A model generated the notes under the pieces. The model had not been told where the DNA came from. It worked only from the letters and a program-made list of their open reading frames with translations, and searched no databases. 38,626 bases of DNA from Streptomyces sp. MMG1121. Lineage in GTDB: Bacteria; Actinomycetota; Actinomycetes; Streptomycetales; Streptomycetaceae. The stretch spans positions 1 through 38,626 of the forward strand of contig NZ_LGDV01000220.1 of the NCBI RefSeq assembly GCF_001280015.1. Direction: 5' to 3'. Both the position numbers and the translations under genes were made by a program. Shown here one piece after another: positions 1 to 8,944 of the stretch; position 1 is the first letter of the stretch; the number at the start of each line of letters is the position of its first letter.

Positions 1-120
1 ACGGCCGTGCAGCAGCACGGTGGCGCCGCGTTCGGCGAGCTGCCGCGCGGTCTCGTGGCCGATGCCGGAGGTGGCTCCGGTGACCAGCACGGTACGGGAG
101 GAGAGGGCGGAGTCGGTCAT
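1..120 (-). CDS. Short-chain dehydrogenase/reductase, N-terminal fragment
   Basis: The minus strand starts with ATG at 120 and stays open to the window edge, giving 40 residues. Residues 9-21 read as a beta strand followed by TGATSGIG, the glycine-rich TGxxxGxG dinucleotide-binding motif of classical short-chain dehydrogenases. The segment ends in a second strand, ATVLLHGR, whose terminal Arg is usual for NADP-preferring members. Only the cofactor-binding start of the Rossmann fold is present, so substrate and reaction cannot be judged. It points the same way as the upstream orphan kdpB, separated by 357 bp that contain an inverted repeat. Confidence 0.85.
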   Translation of the reverse strand, partial: MTDSALSSRTVLVTGATSGIGHETARQLAERGATVLLHGR

Positions 121-477
121 GGTCCCATCCGGGGTCGCGGGCACGTCCGCGCGGCCCGGCGAAGGGACGGTGGGCGTGCTGGGGTGAAGGTGGTGAACGT
201 GGGTCGAGGGGCGCCGGAGCCGATCACGGCGCCCCTCGGGTCACGGAAAGCGGCGTCGGCGGACGCGCGTCGGCGGGACGCGGACGCTTCCGTTCAGCGC
301 GGCGTACGACGTGGCGGCCGAACGGGACTCGGCGGCCGGTCGAAGAGGAGCCAGGCGCTGTTCACGCTCTCCATGGAAGCCGTGCCGCACGGGCCGGGCA
401 AGCCGCGAGCACGTTCTCTGACGGGGCCCTGACGTGCGCATACGGTTCCTTGACGGGCCGCCGGAACGCCGAGCGGC
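121..477. other. Intergenic region between SDR and orphan kdpB
   Basis: This 357-bp gap holds no convincing gene. A 66-codon minus-strand reading frame at 241-441 is Arg-rich, has no family resemblance and no clear ribosome site, so I treat it as a chance frame in GC-rich DNA. The only visible structure is the inverted repeat at 205-238. Confidence 0.5.
205..238. terminator. 12-bp inverted repeat, probable terminator
   Basis: CGAGGGGCGCCG (205-216) is the exact reverse complement of CGGCGCCCCTCG (227-238), with a 10-nt loop. It lies between the 3' end of the orphan kdpB and the start of the SDR gene, both on the minus strand. It has no U-tract, which is common for Streptomyces terminators. 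An operator for the SDR gene is the alternative. Confidence 0.5.
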
Positions 478-2631
478 TCAGCCGAGGCCCGGCACCTGGG
501 AGACGATCAGGTCGATCAGCTTGATGCCGACGAAGGGCAGGACGAGCCCGCCGAGGCCGTACACGAGCAGGTTGCGGCGCAGCAGGTCGTGGGCCGAGGC
601 GGGGGTGTAGCGCACCCCGCGCAGGGCCAGCGGGATCAGCGCCACGATGATCAGCGCGTTGAAGATGATCGCGGAGGTGATCGCGGAGGTCGGGCTGTGC
701 AGCCCCATCACGTTCAGGGACCCCAGGCCCGGGTACGAGCCCGCGAACATCGCCGGGATGATGGCGAAGTACTTGGCCACGTCGTTCGTGATGGAGAACG
801 TCGTGAGCGCGCCCCGGGTGATGAGGAGTTGCTTGCCGATCTCGACGATCTCGATGAGCTTGGTCGGGTTGGAGTCGAGGTCGACCATGTTGCCGGCCTC
901 CTTGGCGGCCGACGTGCCGGTGTTCATGGCGACGCCGACGTCGGCCTGCGCGAGCGCGGGCGCGTCGTTCGTGCCGTCACCGGTCATCGCCACGAGCTTG
1001 CCGCCCTCCTGCTCCCGCCGGATCAGCGCGAGCTTGTCCTCGGGCGTGGCCTCGGCCAAGTAGTCGTCCACGCCCGCCTCCTGGGCGATGGCGCGGGCGG
1101 TCAGCGGGTTGTCGCCGGTGATCATCACCGTGCGGATGCCCATGCGGCGCAGTTCGGCGAAGCGTTCGCGGATGCCGTCCTTGACGACGTCCTTGAGGTG
1201 GATCAGGCCGAGCACGCGCGGCCCGTCCCAGTCGTGCACCGCCACCAGCAGCGGTGTGCCACCGCCGGCGGCCACCGCGTCGGCGTACCGCCGGGCCTCC
1301 GGCGGAACCTGGCCGCCGTACATCCGCACCCAGTCGATGACCTGCCCGGCGGCGCCCTTGCGGATGGCGCAGACGGCTCCGTTGTCCCAGCGCAGATCGA
1401 CCCCGCTCATCCGGGTCTGCGCGCTGAACGGCACCCAGCGGGCGTTCGCCAACTCGCCCTCGGCGGGCGCCCGCAGCCCGTACCGCTCCTTGGCCAGGAC
1501 GACGACCGAGCGGCCCTCCGGGGTCTCGTCGGCCAGCGAGGACAGCTGGGCCGCGTCCGCGAGCCGGCGCTCCTCGATCCCGGGCAGCGGCACGAAGGCG
1601 GCGGCCTCGCGGTTGCCGAGGGTGATGGTGCCGGTCTTGTCGAGGAGCAGGGTGTTCACGTCACCGGCGGCCTCCACGGCCCGGCCGGACATGGCCAGCA
1701 CGTTGCGCTGCACCAGGCGGTCCATGCCGGCGATGCCGATCGCGGAGAGCAGGGCGCCGATGGTGGTCGGGATGAGGGTGACGAGGAGCGCGACCAGTAC
1801 GGCCGTGGGCTGGGCGGCGCCCGCGTACTCGCCCATCGGCTGGAGCGCGACCACGACCAGCAGGAAGATGATCGTGAGCGAGGCCAGCAGGATGTTGAGT
1901 GCTATCTCGTTCGGGGTCTTCTGCCGGGCGGCGCCCTCCACCAGCGCGATCATCCGGTCCAGGAAGCTGTGCCCGGGGCGGGCGCTGACCCGGACCAGGA
2001 TCCGGTCGGACAGCACCGTCGTACCGCCCGTGACCCCGCTGCGGTCGCCGCCGGCCTCCCGGATCACGGGGGCCGACTCGCCGGTCACCGCCGACTCGTC
2101 CACGGCGGCCACACCGTCGATGACATCGCCGTCGGCCGGGATCATCTCGCCCGCCTCCACCACGACGACGTCCAGCGGCTTGAGGTCGGTGGCGGCGACG
2201 GCCTCCGTGCGGGCGGTGGCCGGGTTCGTGCCGTAGCTCCAGTGCTCCAGCCGCAGCGCCACCGTGTCCGTACGGGCCCGGCGCAGCGACTCCGCCTGGG
2301 CCTTGCCGCGGCCCTCGGCGACGGCCTCGGCGAGGTTGGCGAAGACAACCGTCAGCCACAGCCAGAGGCTGATGACCCAGGTGAAGACGGCCGGGTGCAG
2401 CAGCGCCGACAGCGTGGTGAGGACCGCGCCGACACAGACGACGAAGAGCACCGGGTTCTTCACCAGGACCCGTGGATGCAGCTTGTGCAGCGCCTCGGGG
2501 AAGGAGCGGACGAGCTGGGCGGGTTCGAACAGCCCGCTCGGGGCCCGGCGCCTCGCCCTTCGCTCCGGCCGGCCCCGGGCTCCGCGCCTCGGGCGGGACG
2601 GTGGGGCCTTCTCGGGGGCAGCAGGAAGCAT
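478..2631 (-). CDS. Orphan KdpB-like K+-ATPase catalytic subunit (second copy)
   Basis: P-type ATPase of the KdpB family (class IA), 717 aa from the ATG at 2631, which has GAAGG 5 nt upstream. A GTG at 2635-2637 would add two residues. Visible motifs are TGES (actuator domain), DKTGTIT with the phosphorylated Asp near residue 331, TGDNPLTA, and [11 protein letters not shown] (hinge). The TM5 segment [11 protein letters not shown] keeps the Asp and Lys that couple ATP hydrolysis to transport in KdpB. It aligns along its whole length with the KdpB at 14611-16752, and the C-terminal half is especially similar. The N-terminus is an Arg/Pro-rich extension. No kdpA, kdpC or kdpF lies beside it, so it may supply an alternative catalytic subunit to the KdpFAC encoded 10 kb away, or have another role. 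All catalytic motifs are intact, so it does not look like a pseudogene. Confidence 0.93.
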   Translation of the reverse strand: MLPAAPEKAPPSRPRRGARGRPERRARRRAPSGLFEPAQLVRSFPEALHKLHPRVLVKNPVLFVVCVGAVLTTLSALLHPAVFTWVISLWLWLTVVFANLAEAVAEGRGKAQAESLRRARTDTVALRLEHWSYGTNPATARTEAVAATDLKPLDVVVVEAGEMIPADGDVIDGVAAVDESAVTGESAPVIREAGGDRSGVTGGTTVLSDRILVRVSARPGHSFLDRMIALVEGAARQKTPNEIALNILLASLTIIFLLVVVALQPMGEYAGAAQPTAVLVALLVTLIPTTIGALLSAIGIAGMDRLVQRNVLAMSGRAVEAAGDVNTLLLDKTGTITLGNREAAAFVPLPGIEERRLADAAQLSSLADETPEGRSVVVLAKERYGLRAPAEGELANARWVPFSAQTRMSGVDLRWDNGAVCAIRKGAAGQVIDWVRMYGGQVPPEARRYADAVAAGGGTPLLVAVHDWDGPRVLGLIHLKDVVKDGIRERFAELRRMGIRTVMITGDNPLTARAIAQEAGVDDYLAEATPEDKLALIRREQEGGKLVAMTGDGTNDAPALAQADVGVAMNTGTSAAKEAGNMVDLDSNPTKLIEIVEIGKQLLITRGALTTFSITNDVAKYFAIIPAMFAGSYPGLGSLNVMGLHSPTSAITSAIIFNALIIVALIPLALRGVRYTPASAHDLLRRNLLVYGLGGLVLPFVGIKLIDLIVSQVPGLG

Positions 2632-2779
2632 GGACACCTTCGTGTCTCGGGGGTGGCAGGGATTGGTTCCGGGGGGAGAGGCGGAGGGATTGCGCGGGTG
2701 AATCTAGCCCTGTTCAGGGCGGTGTCCGGCCCGCCCGGCGGGGAATTTGCGGCACTCATACGGCTTCGTCGCCGACGCC

Positions 2780-2833
2780 GTCAACGTGGCGTCAAACAAA
2801 CCTGAGAAGCCGTCAGGAGGTCGTCAACGTGGG
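2780..2833 (+). promoter_or_regulatory. GTCA direct-repeat box, 11/21/11 spacing (site A)
   Basis: Half-sites start at 2780 (GTCAACGTGGC), 2791 (GTCAAACAAAC), 2812 (GTCAGGAGGTC) and 2823 (GTCAACGTGGG). The spacings 11, 21 and 11 bp put all four on the same helix face. This geometry recurs exactly at 12647 and 21499. It sits in the divergent region between orphan kdpB and the gene at 2914, with repeats oriented towards 2914. Binding by the locally encoded KdpE is inference. Confidence 0.7.
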
Positions 2834-2913
2834 CCAAAGGTGGCCGATTTCCACCGCAGACTGATCAGCAACGGGGGACGGGCGACCGTCCGTGGCGTGA
2901 CGTTGGAGGGACC

Positions 2914-4503
2914 GTGACTCTCACGGCCGGATCAGCGCGGAGTCCTCGCACCGAAGAAGGGGGCGAGGAAGGCACACCGCCACGGAGAGCGGCGGTCGTC
3001 CCACCAGGGCGCAGTCCCGGACCACGGCAGCGAGGGGGTTCGCGGACGGCCGGACCGGGTCCGGGGCTGCGCCGGTGGTGGCGGCAGACCGAGGCCGCGC
3101 GGGCCGCTCTGCGCCGCCGCTACTGGGCATCCGTGCCCGCGCGGCTGCGCCTTCTGCGCGCGGCCACGGTGCTGCTCGCGGCCACCCTCGCCGCACTGCT
3201 GCTGGTGGCGGGGCTCGCCGCCCGCGGCACCTGGAACAGCGTGGCCGACCGTGACGCACCCCGCACCACCAGCGCCGCCGGTCTCGACCTGGCCCTGAAC
3301 GACATGGACGCCCAGGCCGCCAACATCCTGCTGTCCAGCGGCGACGCGGGTCAGGGACGCCTGCAGACCCCGTACACGAAGGCCGTCGGCTTCTACGGCG
3401 ACGCCCGGCGCGAGATCGGCCACGATCTGCGGGCCCTCGCCGTCGCCGCGCAGGGCAGCCGGGCCGACGAGGAGACGGTCGAGTCGCTGACCGACGACTT
3501 CGCCGAGTACCAGGAGCTGATCGGCCGGGCCCTGGAGAACGACGGCCACCGCGGCGGCAAACCGGCCGCCCTCGCCGACTACCGCCGCGCCACCGACCTG
3601 TTGCGCGGCCAACTCCTGCCCGCCGCGACCACGTTGGTGTCCTCGAACGACGCGGCCTTCGAAGCCGAGTACACCACCGCCCGCTCCACACTCTCCGCCC
3701 AGCTCATCGCCGTCCTCGCCCTCGGCGTCCTGCTGCTGGCCGTGCTCGGCGCCCTGCAGTGGTATCTCGCCCGCGCTTTCCGCCGCGTCCTCAACCCCGG
3801 CGTCCTGGCCGCCACGGTCTGCACCCTGCTCGCGGTGATTCTCGGCGGGCAGCTGCTGTCCGCCTCGGCCACGCATCTGCGGGTGGCCCGGCACGACGCC
3901 TTCGACTCCGTCGTCGCCCTCTCCCGCGCCCGCGCCATCGCCTACGACGCCAACGCCGACGAGAGCCGCTATCTGCTCGACCCGCAGCGCCGTGCGCGGT
4001 ACGAGGCCTCGTTCCTGGCCAAGTCCCAGCAGCTGTACGGCCTGCGGGGCGCCACCCTCGCGTCGTACGACACCGAACTGGCCACCACCTGGCAGGCGTA
4101 CGAGACCGACCACCACGACCTGCGCTTCACCGGCGAGTTCCGGCGCGAGCTGGACAACATCACCTTCCCCGGCGAGCGTGCCGCGGCGGAGAAGACCGTC
4201 GAGACGTACGCCGTCTACCAGCGGGACGACCGCAAGATCCGCGCCCTGCTGGCGGCCGGCAAGGAGCGCGAGGCGGCCGAGTTCTGCATGGGCTGGGAAC
4301 CGGGCACGTCCAACGCCCACTTCGGCGCCTGGATGACCGCCCTGGACAAGGTGACGGACATCAACCGCGCCCACTTCACGTCCAACGTCGAGGCGGGCCG
4401 CTCGGAGGTGAGCGGGGTGCTGCCGTGGGCGGGAGGACTACTGGCGGCGGCTGTTCTGCTGACGCTGCTGGGCCTGCGGCCGCGGCTGGCGGAATACCGG
4501 TGA
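2914..4503 (+). CDS. Four-TM membrane protein with two extracytoplasmic helical domains
   Basis: 529 aa; the GTG start at 2914 is preceded by GGAGGG. After a basic, Pro-rich cytoplasmic tail (about residues 1-78) there are four hydrophobic segments near residues 80-103, 262-285, 293-316 and 501-522. Two long hydrophilic, probably helical stretches (about 104-261 and 317-500) should lie outside the membrane. Both resemble the four-helix-bundle sensor domain of chemoreceptors and sensor kinases, judging from heptad-like Leu/Ala spacing and phrases such as NDMDAQAANILLSSG. No kinase, HAMP or other output domain is present. It sits directly behind the GTCA box at 2780 and diverges from orphan kdpB, so a role in sensing osmotic or K+ stress is plausible but inferred. 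I recognise no named family. Confidence 0.85.
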   Translation: MTLTAGSARSPRTEEGGEEGTPPRRAAVVPPGRSPGPRQRGGSRTAGPGPGLRRWWRQTEAARAALRRRYWASVPARLRLLRAATVLLAATLAALLLVAGLAARGTWNSVADRDAPRTTSAAGLDLALNDMDAQAANILLSSGDAGQGRLQTPYTKAVGFYGDARREIGHDLRALAVAAQGSRADEETVESLTDDFAEYQELIGRALENDGHRGGKPAALADYRRATDLLRGQLLPAATTLVSSNDAAFEAEYTTARSTLSAQLIAVLALGVLLLAVLGALQWYLARAFRRVLNPGVLAATVCTLLAVILGGQLLSASATHLRVARHDAFDSVVALSRARAIAYDANADESRYLLDPQRRARYEASFLAKSQQLYGLRGATLASYDTELATTWQAYETDHHDLRFTGEFRRELDNITFPGERAAAEKTVETYAVYQRDDRKIRALLAAGKEREAAEFCMGWEPGTSNAHFGAWMTALDKVTDINRAHFTSNVEAGRSEVSGVLPWAGGLLAAAVLLTLLGLRPRLAEYR

Positions 4504-4520
4504 GACACGGAACCGCAGCC

Positions 4521-4590
4521 GGCAAGGGGCGCGGGGAACGGCGCGACCAGCCACAACGGACCCGCGGCCGAAGAACCGGCCCCCCGCGGA
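4521..4590. repeat. Streptomyces-type intergenic repeat between convergent genes
   Basis: The phrase GGGGCGCGGGGAACGGCGCG followed by ACCAGCCACAACGG resembles a dispersed intergenic repeat I know from many Streptomyces genomes, usually between convergent genes. A hairpin follows: CCGCGGCCG (4563-4571) can pair with CGG and CCGCGG segments at 4577-4589. Here it separates the 2914 gene from the antiporter on the opposite strand, so a bidirectional terminator is the likely role. Confidence 0.5.
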
Positions 4591-4593
4591 GCG

Positions 4594-6171
4594 CTACGCG
4601 TCCGTGAGCCGAGCCTCCTCCAGATCCAGCGACCGCTGGAGCCGCCGCCGCGTGGTGTCACTGATCCGGTGCCCGTCGTACAGCCGCTGCAGCTCCGCCG
4701 TCTCCACAGCTATCAGATCCCGCCGCAGCTGCCGGTAGACCAGGTCCGCGGACTCGGTACCCGCGGCGGAGCCGTCCTCGTTCTCGGCCAGCCGGTCCCG
4801 CGCATCCTCCAGCCGCGCCGCGAGCCCGCGGCGCAGCCGGTCCAGGACGACGTCCGGTACGACCTCCAGCTCGGCCAGCTCCTCCAGCCGGGCGAGTCCG
4901 GCGTGGGCCAGGTGGGAGCGGGCCCGTGCCTCCTCGCGGGCGGTGTGCGCGGGCTCCAGGGCGATGCCGGAGGCGCGGACGACCGGGGCCAGGGTGAACC
5001 CCTGGACCACGAGCGTGACGACCACGACCGAGGTGGTCAGGACCAGGACCAGCGGCCGGCCGTCGAGCGGTGTGCCGTCCTTCATGACCTCGGGGATGGA
5101 CAGCGCGGCGGCCAGCGGCATCACGCCCCGGGTGCCGGCCCAGGTCAGCACCACGGGGATCCGCCAGTTCATCCGGCCGAGCCCGCCCTTGCGCTGTACG
5201 ACCGCCGACAGCGGCGCGAGCCACAGCAGACGTACGGCGATCAGCGTGGCGGCGACCGCGAGGGCGTACAGCGGCCAGGCCCGGTCGCCGTGGGCCAGTG
5301 CCCGCACCTGGGAGGGCAGCGCGAGCCCTATCAGGCTGAACACCACGCTCTCCAGCAGGAAGACGACCGTGCCGTAGACGGCGTGCAGCTGGAGCCGGAT
5401 GCGGGCGTTGGTGAGCCGGTCGCCACGGCCGCCGAGGACCACCCCGGCCACCACGCACGAGGTCACGCCGGAGGTGTGCGCGACCTCCGCGAGCAGATAG
5501 GCGGCGTAGGGGGTGACCAGCGCGATCACCGTCTCCAGCACCGGGTCCTCGGTACGCCGCCGGATCAGTGTGATCACGCCCGCGACCGCCGCGCCGACCA
5601 CCGTGCCGCCGCCCGCGAGCAGCAGGAACTGGCCGCCCGCCGAGCCCCAGTTCGCGGCGGCCGAGGCGATCGCGATGCCCGCGGCCACCCGGACCAGCAC
5701 CAGCGAGGTCGCGTCGTTGAACAGGCTCTCCGCCTGCACCAGGACCTGCACCCGGGGCGGCAGGGCGAGCCGGCGGCCCAGCGCGGTGACCGCCACCGGG
5801 TCGGTGCTGGCCAGCACCGCGCCCAGCACCAGCGCCATCTGCCACGGCAGGGGGGTCACGAAGACGGCCACCGCGCCGACGGCCGCCGCCGAGGCGAGCA
5901 CCAGCCCGATCGCGAGGATCCCGACCGGTTTCCACACCGCGCGCAGCTCTCGCCAGGGCATGTCCTCGGCGCTCGCGTACAGCAGCGGCGGCAGTACGAC
6001 GAGGCCGATGATCTCGGGGCTGATCGCGATCTGGGGGGTGCCCGGCAGCAGGGCGACGGCGAGGCCGGCGACCACCAGCAGCGAAGGTGCCGGGATCCGC
6101 CACCGGCGGGCGAAGGTGGCGACCACCGTGGCGAGGACCACGAGGGCGAGAACCGTACCTACGCTGCGCAT
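4594..6171 (-). CDS. CPA1-family Na+/H+ antiporter (NhaP-like)
   Basis: Monovalent cation/proton antiporter, 525 aa from the ATG at 6171, with AGAGGG 5 nt upstream. An upstream in-frame start at 6264 would add 31 residues with no membrane character, so I reject it. The first about 400 residues carry 10-12 hydrophobic helices. ASTDP (about residues 121-125) and LFND (150-153) contain the conserved acidic residues of the CPA1 transport site. A charged cytoplasmic tail of roughly 110 residues (starting around AREEARARSHLA) follows, as in NhaP-type exchangers. It diverges from the second KdpD-like gene, with the degenerate GTCA box between them. The family exports Na+ (sometimes K+) in exchange for H+, which fits the ion-homeostasis setting; the actual cation is not decided by sequence. 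Confidence 0.9.
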   Translation of the reverse strand: MRSVGTVLALVVLATVVATFARRWRIPAPSLLVVAGLAVALLPGTPQIAISPEIIGLVVLPPLLYASAEDMPWRELRAVWKPVGILAIGLVLASAAAVGAVAVFVTPLPWQMALVLGAVLASTDPVAVTALGRRLALPPRVQVLVQAESLFNDATSLVLVRVAAGIAIASAAANWGSAGGQFLLLAGGGTVVGAAVAGVITLIRRRTEDPVLETVIALVTPYAAYLLAEVAHTSGVTSCVVAGVVLGGRGDRLTNARIRLQLHAVYGTVVFLLESVVFSLIGLALPSQVRALAHGDRAWPLYALAVAATLIAVRLLWLAPLSAVVQRKGGLGRMNWRIPVVLTWAGTRGVMPLAAALSIPEVMKDGTPLDGRPLVLVLTTSVVVVTLVVQGFTLAPVVRASGIALEPAHTAREEARARSHLAHAGLARLEELAELEVVPDVVLDRLRRGLAARLEDARDRLAENEDGSAAGTESADLVYRQLRRDLIAVETAELQRLYDGHRISDTTRRRLQRSLDLEEARLTDA

Positions 6172-6176
6172 GCCGT

Positions 6177-6209
6177 CCCTCTGGAAACGCAAAAGCCCTC
6201 TGGAAACGC
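6177..6209 (-). repeat. 14-bp direct repeat in the antiporter 5' leader
   Basis: CCCTCTGGAAACGC occurs at 6177-6190 and again at 6196-6209 (19-bp period). Read on the minus strand, the proximal copy contains the ribosome-binding site (AGAGGG) of the antiporter gene, so the distal copy duplicates that site without a following start codon. It may be a small duplication, an operator or a translational control element. Confidence 0.55.
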
Positions 6210-6292
6210 GGAGGGGATTGCGGAAGCCGCCCCGGCCTCCGGCCGACCAGACTTCCCGGCACACCTGGGCTCACCCTATCGGGCCAGGCCCC

Positions 6293-6346
6293 ATCAAGAC
6301 AGTGTCAAGGTCCCCGGGGCCGCCGCCAAGGAAGCGCTAACAACCG
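6293..6346 (+). promoter_or_regulatory. Degenerate GTCA direct-repeat box (site B)
   Basis: Half-sites are at 6293 (ATCAAGACAGT), 6304 (GTCAAGGTCCC), 6325 (GCCAAGGAAGC) and 6336 (GCTAACAACCG). The first pair is strong and the second weak, but the 11/21/11 bp spacing equals that of the perfect boxes. It lies between the divergent antiporter and the second KdpD-like kinase, about 90 bp before the latter. Confidence 0.5.
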
Positions 6347-6412
6347 CGCGGACCGCCTCGTGAAGCGGCTTCCTTTGAAGGAGGAACCTTCCCGCGCAGG
6401 GGAGTTGGATCA

Positions 6413-6439
6413 GTGAGCGGAGCGCGTCGGCGGCGATGA
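6413..6439 (+). CDS. Possible 8-codon leader ORF overlapping the kdpD-like start
   Basis: GTG at 6413 opens a reading frame of eight codons (VSGARRRR) whose TGA overlaps the ATG of the kinase gene as ATGA. GGGGAG lies about 8 nt before this GTG, while the kinase ATG itself has no clear Shine-Dalgarno sequence. Translational coupling through this mini-ORF would explain that. Four consecutive Arg codons end the frame. It could equally be chance. Confidence 0.25.
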   Translation: MSGARRRR

Positions 6440-8934
6440 GTGACGTACGGCCCGGACGACTGAAGGTCTACCTCGGGGCTGCCCCGGGGGTCGGCAAGAC
6501 CTACCGGATGCTCGACGAGGGGCGGCGCCGTGCCGGGCGCGGGGCCGACGTGGTGGTGGGGTTCGCGGAGTGCCACGGGCGGCCGCACACCGAGGCGATG
6601 CTCGACGGCCTGGAGACCGTCGCCCGGGCGCCCTGCTCCTACCGGGGCGGGCGGTTCGAGGAGATGGACCTGGCCGCGGTGCTCGACCGGCGCCCGCAGG
6701 TGGCGATCGTGGACGAGTTCGCCCACAGCAACATCCCCGGCGACGGCCGCAACCCCAAGCGCTGGCAGGACATCGAGGCGCTGCTCGACGCCGGCGTCGA
6801 CGTCATCACGGCGCTGAACATCCAGCACCTGGAGTCCCTCAACGACGTCGTCGAGAAGATCACCGGGGTGCCCCAGCACGAGACCGTGCCGGACGAGGTC
6901 GTACGGCGCGCCTGGCAGATCGAGCTGGTGGACATGCCCCCCGAGGGGCTGCGCCGGCGCATGGCGCACGGCAACGTCTACGCCCCCGAGAAGATCGACG
7001 CGGCGCTCGCCAACTACTTCCGGCCCGGCAATCTGACCGCCCTGCGCCAGCTGGCGCTGCTGTGGACGGCCGACCGGGTCGACGAGGCCCTCCAGGAATA
7101 CCGCACCCAGCACGGGATCGGCCGCGTGTGGGAGACCCGGGAGCGCGTGGTCGTCGCCCTGACGGGAGGCCCGGAGGGGGACACCCTGGTCCGGCGGGCC
7201 GCCCGCATCGCCGACCGGTCCGCCGGCGGCGATCTGCTCGCCGTGCACGTGGCCCGCAGCGACGGGCTCGCCGCCGGGGTCTCGCACGCCTCCCTGGCCC
7301 GGCAGCGCCGGCTCGTGGAGGACCTCGGTGGCAGCTACCACTCGGTCGTCGGCGACGACGTCGCCACCGCCCTGGTGGAGTTCGCCCGTGCCGAGAACGC
7401 CACCCAGCTGGTGCTGGGCACGAGCCGGCGCGGCCGGCTGACCCGGTTCCTCACCGGGCCCGGCACCGGCGAGACGGTCACCGAGCTGTCCGGCGACATC
7501 GACGTCCACCGGGTCACCCATGAGCGGGCCGGCCGCGGCACCCTGCTGCCCTCGCGCCGCCGTACCCTCTCCACCGGCCGGCTCATCGCGGGCCCGGTGG
7601 CCGGGCTGGTGCTGCCGGTGCTGCTCACGGCTCTCCTCGCCCAGCTCAGGGGCACGCTGAACCTGACCAGCGAGGCCCTGCTGTTCCTGCTCGCCGTGGT
7701 CGGCGTGGCCTGCATAGGCGGCGTCACCTCGGCGGTGATCGCGTCGGTGACGGCGTCCCTGCTGCTCAACTACTGGTTCATCCCGCCCATCGGCGCCTTC
7801 ACCCTGGACGATCCGAACGCCCTGGTGGCCCTGACGGTGTTCGCGGTGGTGGCGGCCACGGTGGCCGCGGTCGTGGACCGGTCCCTCAGGCTTTCGCGCC
7901 GCTCCGCCCGGGCCACGGCCGAGGCGGAGACCATGTCGTCCCTGGCCGGCAGCATCGTGCGCGGCGAGGCGACCATTCCCGCCCTGCTGGAGCGGACCCG
8001 GGAGACCTTCGGGATGGAATCGGCGGACCTGGTGGACGAGCCGCCCGACGCGGCGGCCGCAGTGACGGCCGTACCCGCCGGTCCCGGCGCCTACCTCACC
8101 CTCCACGGCCGTACCCTCTCCTCCTCCGAGCGCCGGGTGCTGGCCGCGTTCGCCGCACACGTGGGCTCGGCGGTGGAGCGGGCCCGGCTGGCCGAGGCGG
8201 CGGCCGAGGTGGAGCCGGTCAAGGCCGCCGACCGGCTGCGCACGGCACTGCTGCGGGCCGTCGGCCACGACCTGCGCACCCCGCTCGCCGCCGGCTGGGC
8301 CGCCGTCACCTCGCTGCGCAGCCGCGACGTCACCTTCACGGACGAGGACCGCGAGGAACTCCTGTCCACCGCCGACGAGTCCATGGCCAAGCTCAACCGC
8401 CTGGTGGAGAACCTCCTCGACCTCAGCCGGCTGGAGGCCGGCGCCCTCACCCTCAATCTGCGGGCCACCTCCCTGGAGGAGGTGCTGCCGTTGGCGCTGG
8501 CGGACGTGCCGGACGTCGAGGTGGCGGACCTGGAGGACATCCCGGCGGTGCTGGCCGATCCGCCGCTGCTGGAGCGGGTGATCGCCAACCTCGTCGGCAA
8601 CGCCGCCCGGCACACCCCGCCCGGCAGGAAGGTGCTGGTCACGGCGAGTGCCCTGGCGGGGAGGGTGGAGCTGCGCGTCGTGGACCGGGGGCCGGGCCTG
8701 CCCGCCGACGGCCGCGACCGCCTCTTCGAACCCTTCCAGCGGCTCGGCGACACCGACAACACCACCGGCCTCGGCCTCGGCCTCGCCCTCGCCCGGGGTC
8801 TGACCGAGGCGATGAGCGGCACCCTCAGCCCCGAGGACACCCCCGGCGGCGGCCTCACCATGGTCGTCTCGCTGCCGTTCGCGGCACTGCCGGTGGGTGC
8901 CGAACCGACCGAAGAGAGCGTGCACAGAGCGTAG
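6436..8934 (+). CDS. KdpD-like sensor histidine kinase (second copy)
   Basis: 832 aa, with the KdpD architecture. An N-terminal KdpD domain (about residues 5-215) has the P-loop GAAPGVGKTY. A universal-stress-protein-like domain follows (about 230-355), then a four-helix DUF4118 membrane block (about 375-485), a short linker or reduced GAF region, and HisKA and HATPase domains. The phosphoacceptor is His 611 in VGHDLRTPLAAG. The N box (NLVGNAARHTP), G1 (DRGPGLP) and G2 (TGLGLGLAL) are intact. No response regulator is adjacent; the only one in the window is KdpE at 17503, so the two kinases may share it. It follows GTCA site B and is probably co-transcribed with the DUF4118 protein 10 bp downstream. 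E. coli KdpD is about 890 aa; this one is slightly short, mainly in the GAF region. Confidence 0.93.
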   Translation: MSDVRPGRLKVYLGAAPGVGKTYRMLDEGRRRAGRGADVVVGFAECHGRPHTEAMLDGLETVARAPCSYRGGRFEEMDLAAVLDRRPQVAIVDEFAHSNIPGDGRNPKRWQDIEALLDAGVDVITALNIQHLESLNDVVEKITGVPQHETVPDEVVRRAWQIELVDMPPEGLRRRMAHGNVYAPEKIDAALANYFRPGNLTALRQLALLWTADRVDEALQEYRTQHGIGRVWETRERVVVALTGGPEGDTLVRRAARIADRSAGGDLLAVHVARSDGLAAGVSHASLARQRRLVEDLGGSYHSVVGDDVATALVEFARAENATQLVLGTSRRGRLTRFLTGPGTGETVTELSGDIDVHRVTHERAGRGTLLPSRRRTLSTGRLIAGPVAGLVLPVLLTALLAQLRGTLNLTSEALLFLLAVVGVACIGGVTSAVIASVTASLLLNYWFIPPIGAFTLDDPNALVALTVFAVVAATVAAVVDRSLRLSRRSARATAEAETMSSLAGSIVRGEATIPALLERTRETFGMESADLVDEPPDAAAAVTAVPAGPGAYLTLHGRTLSSSERRVLAAFAAHVGSAVERARLAEAAAEVEPVKAADRLRTALLRAVGHDLRTPLAAGWAAVTSLRSRDVTFTDEDREELLSTADESMAKLNRLVENLLDLSRLEAGALTLNLRATSLEEVLPLALADVPDVEVADLEDIPAVLADPPLLERVIANLVGNAARHTPPGRKVLVTASALAGRVELRVVDRGPGLPADGRDRLFEPFQRLGDTDNTTGLGLGLALARGLTEAMSGTLSPEDTPGGGLTMVVSLPFAALPVGAEPTEESVHRA

Positions 8935-8944
8935 GAGGCGCGTG

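Noticed and set aside
241..441. 66-aa minus-strand ORF between orphan kdpB and the SDR
   Set aside because: Arg-rich, no clear ribosome site, no recognisable motif, typical of chance frames in high-GC intergenic DNA.
589..2805. Very long open frames antisense to the orphan kdpB (and similar ones opposite kdpB, nhaP, KdpD and the importer)
   Set aside because: They are low-complexity Arg/Gly/His-rich shadows produced by G/C third-position bias of real genes on the other strand, with no recognisable motif.
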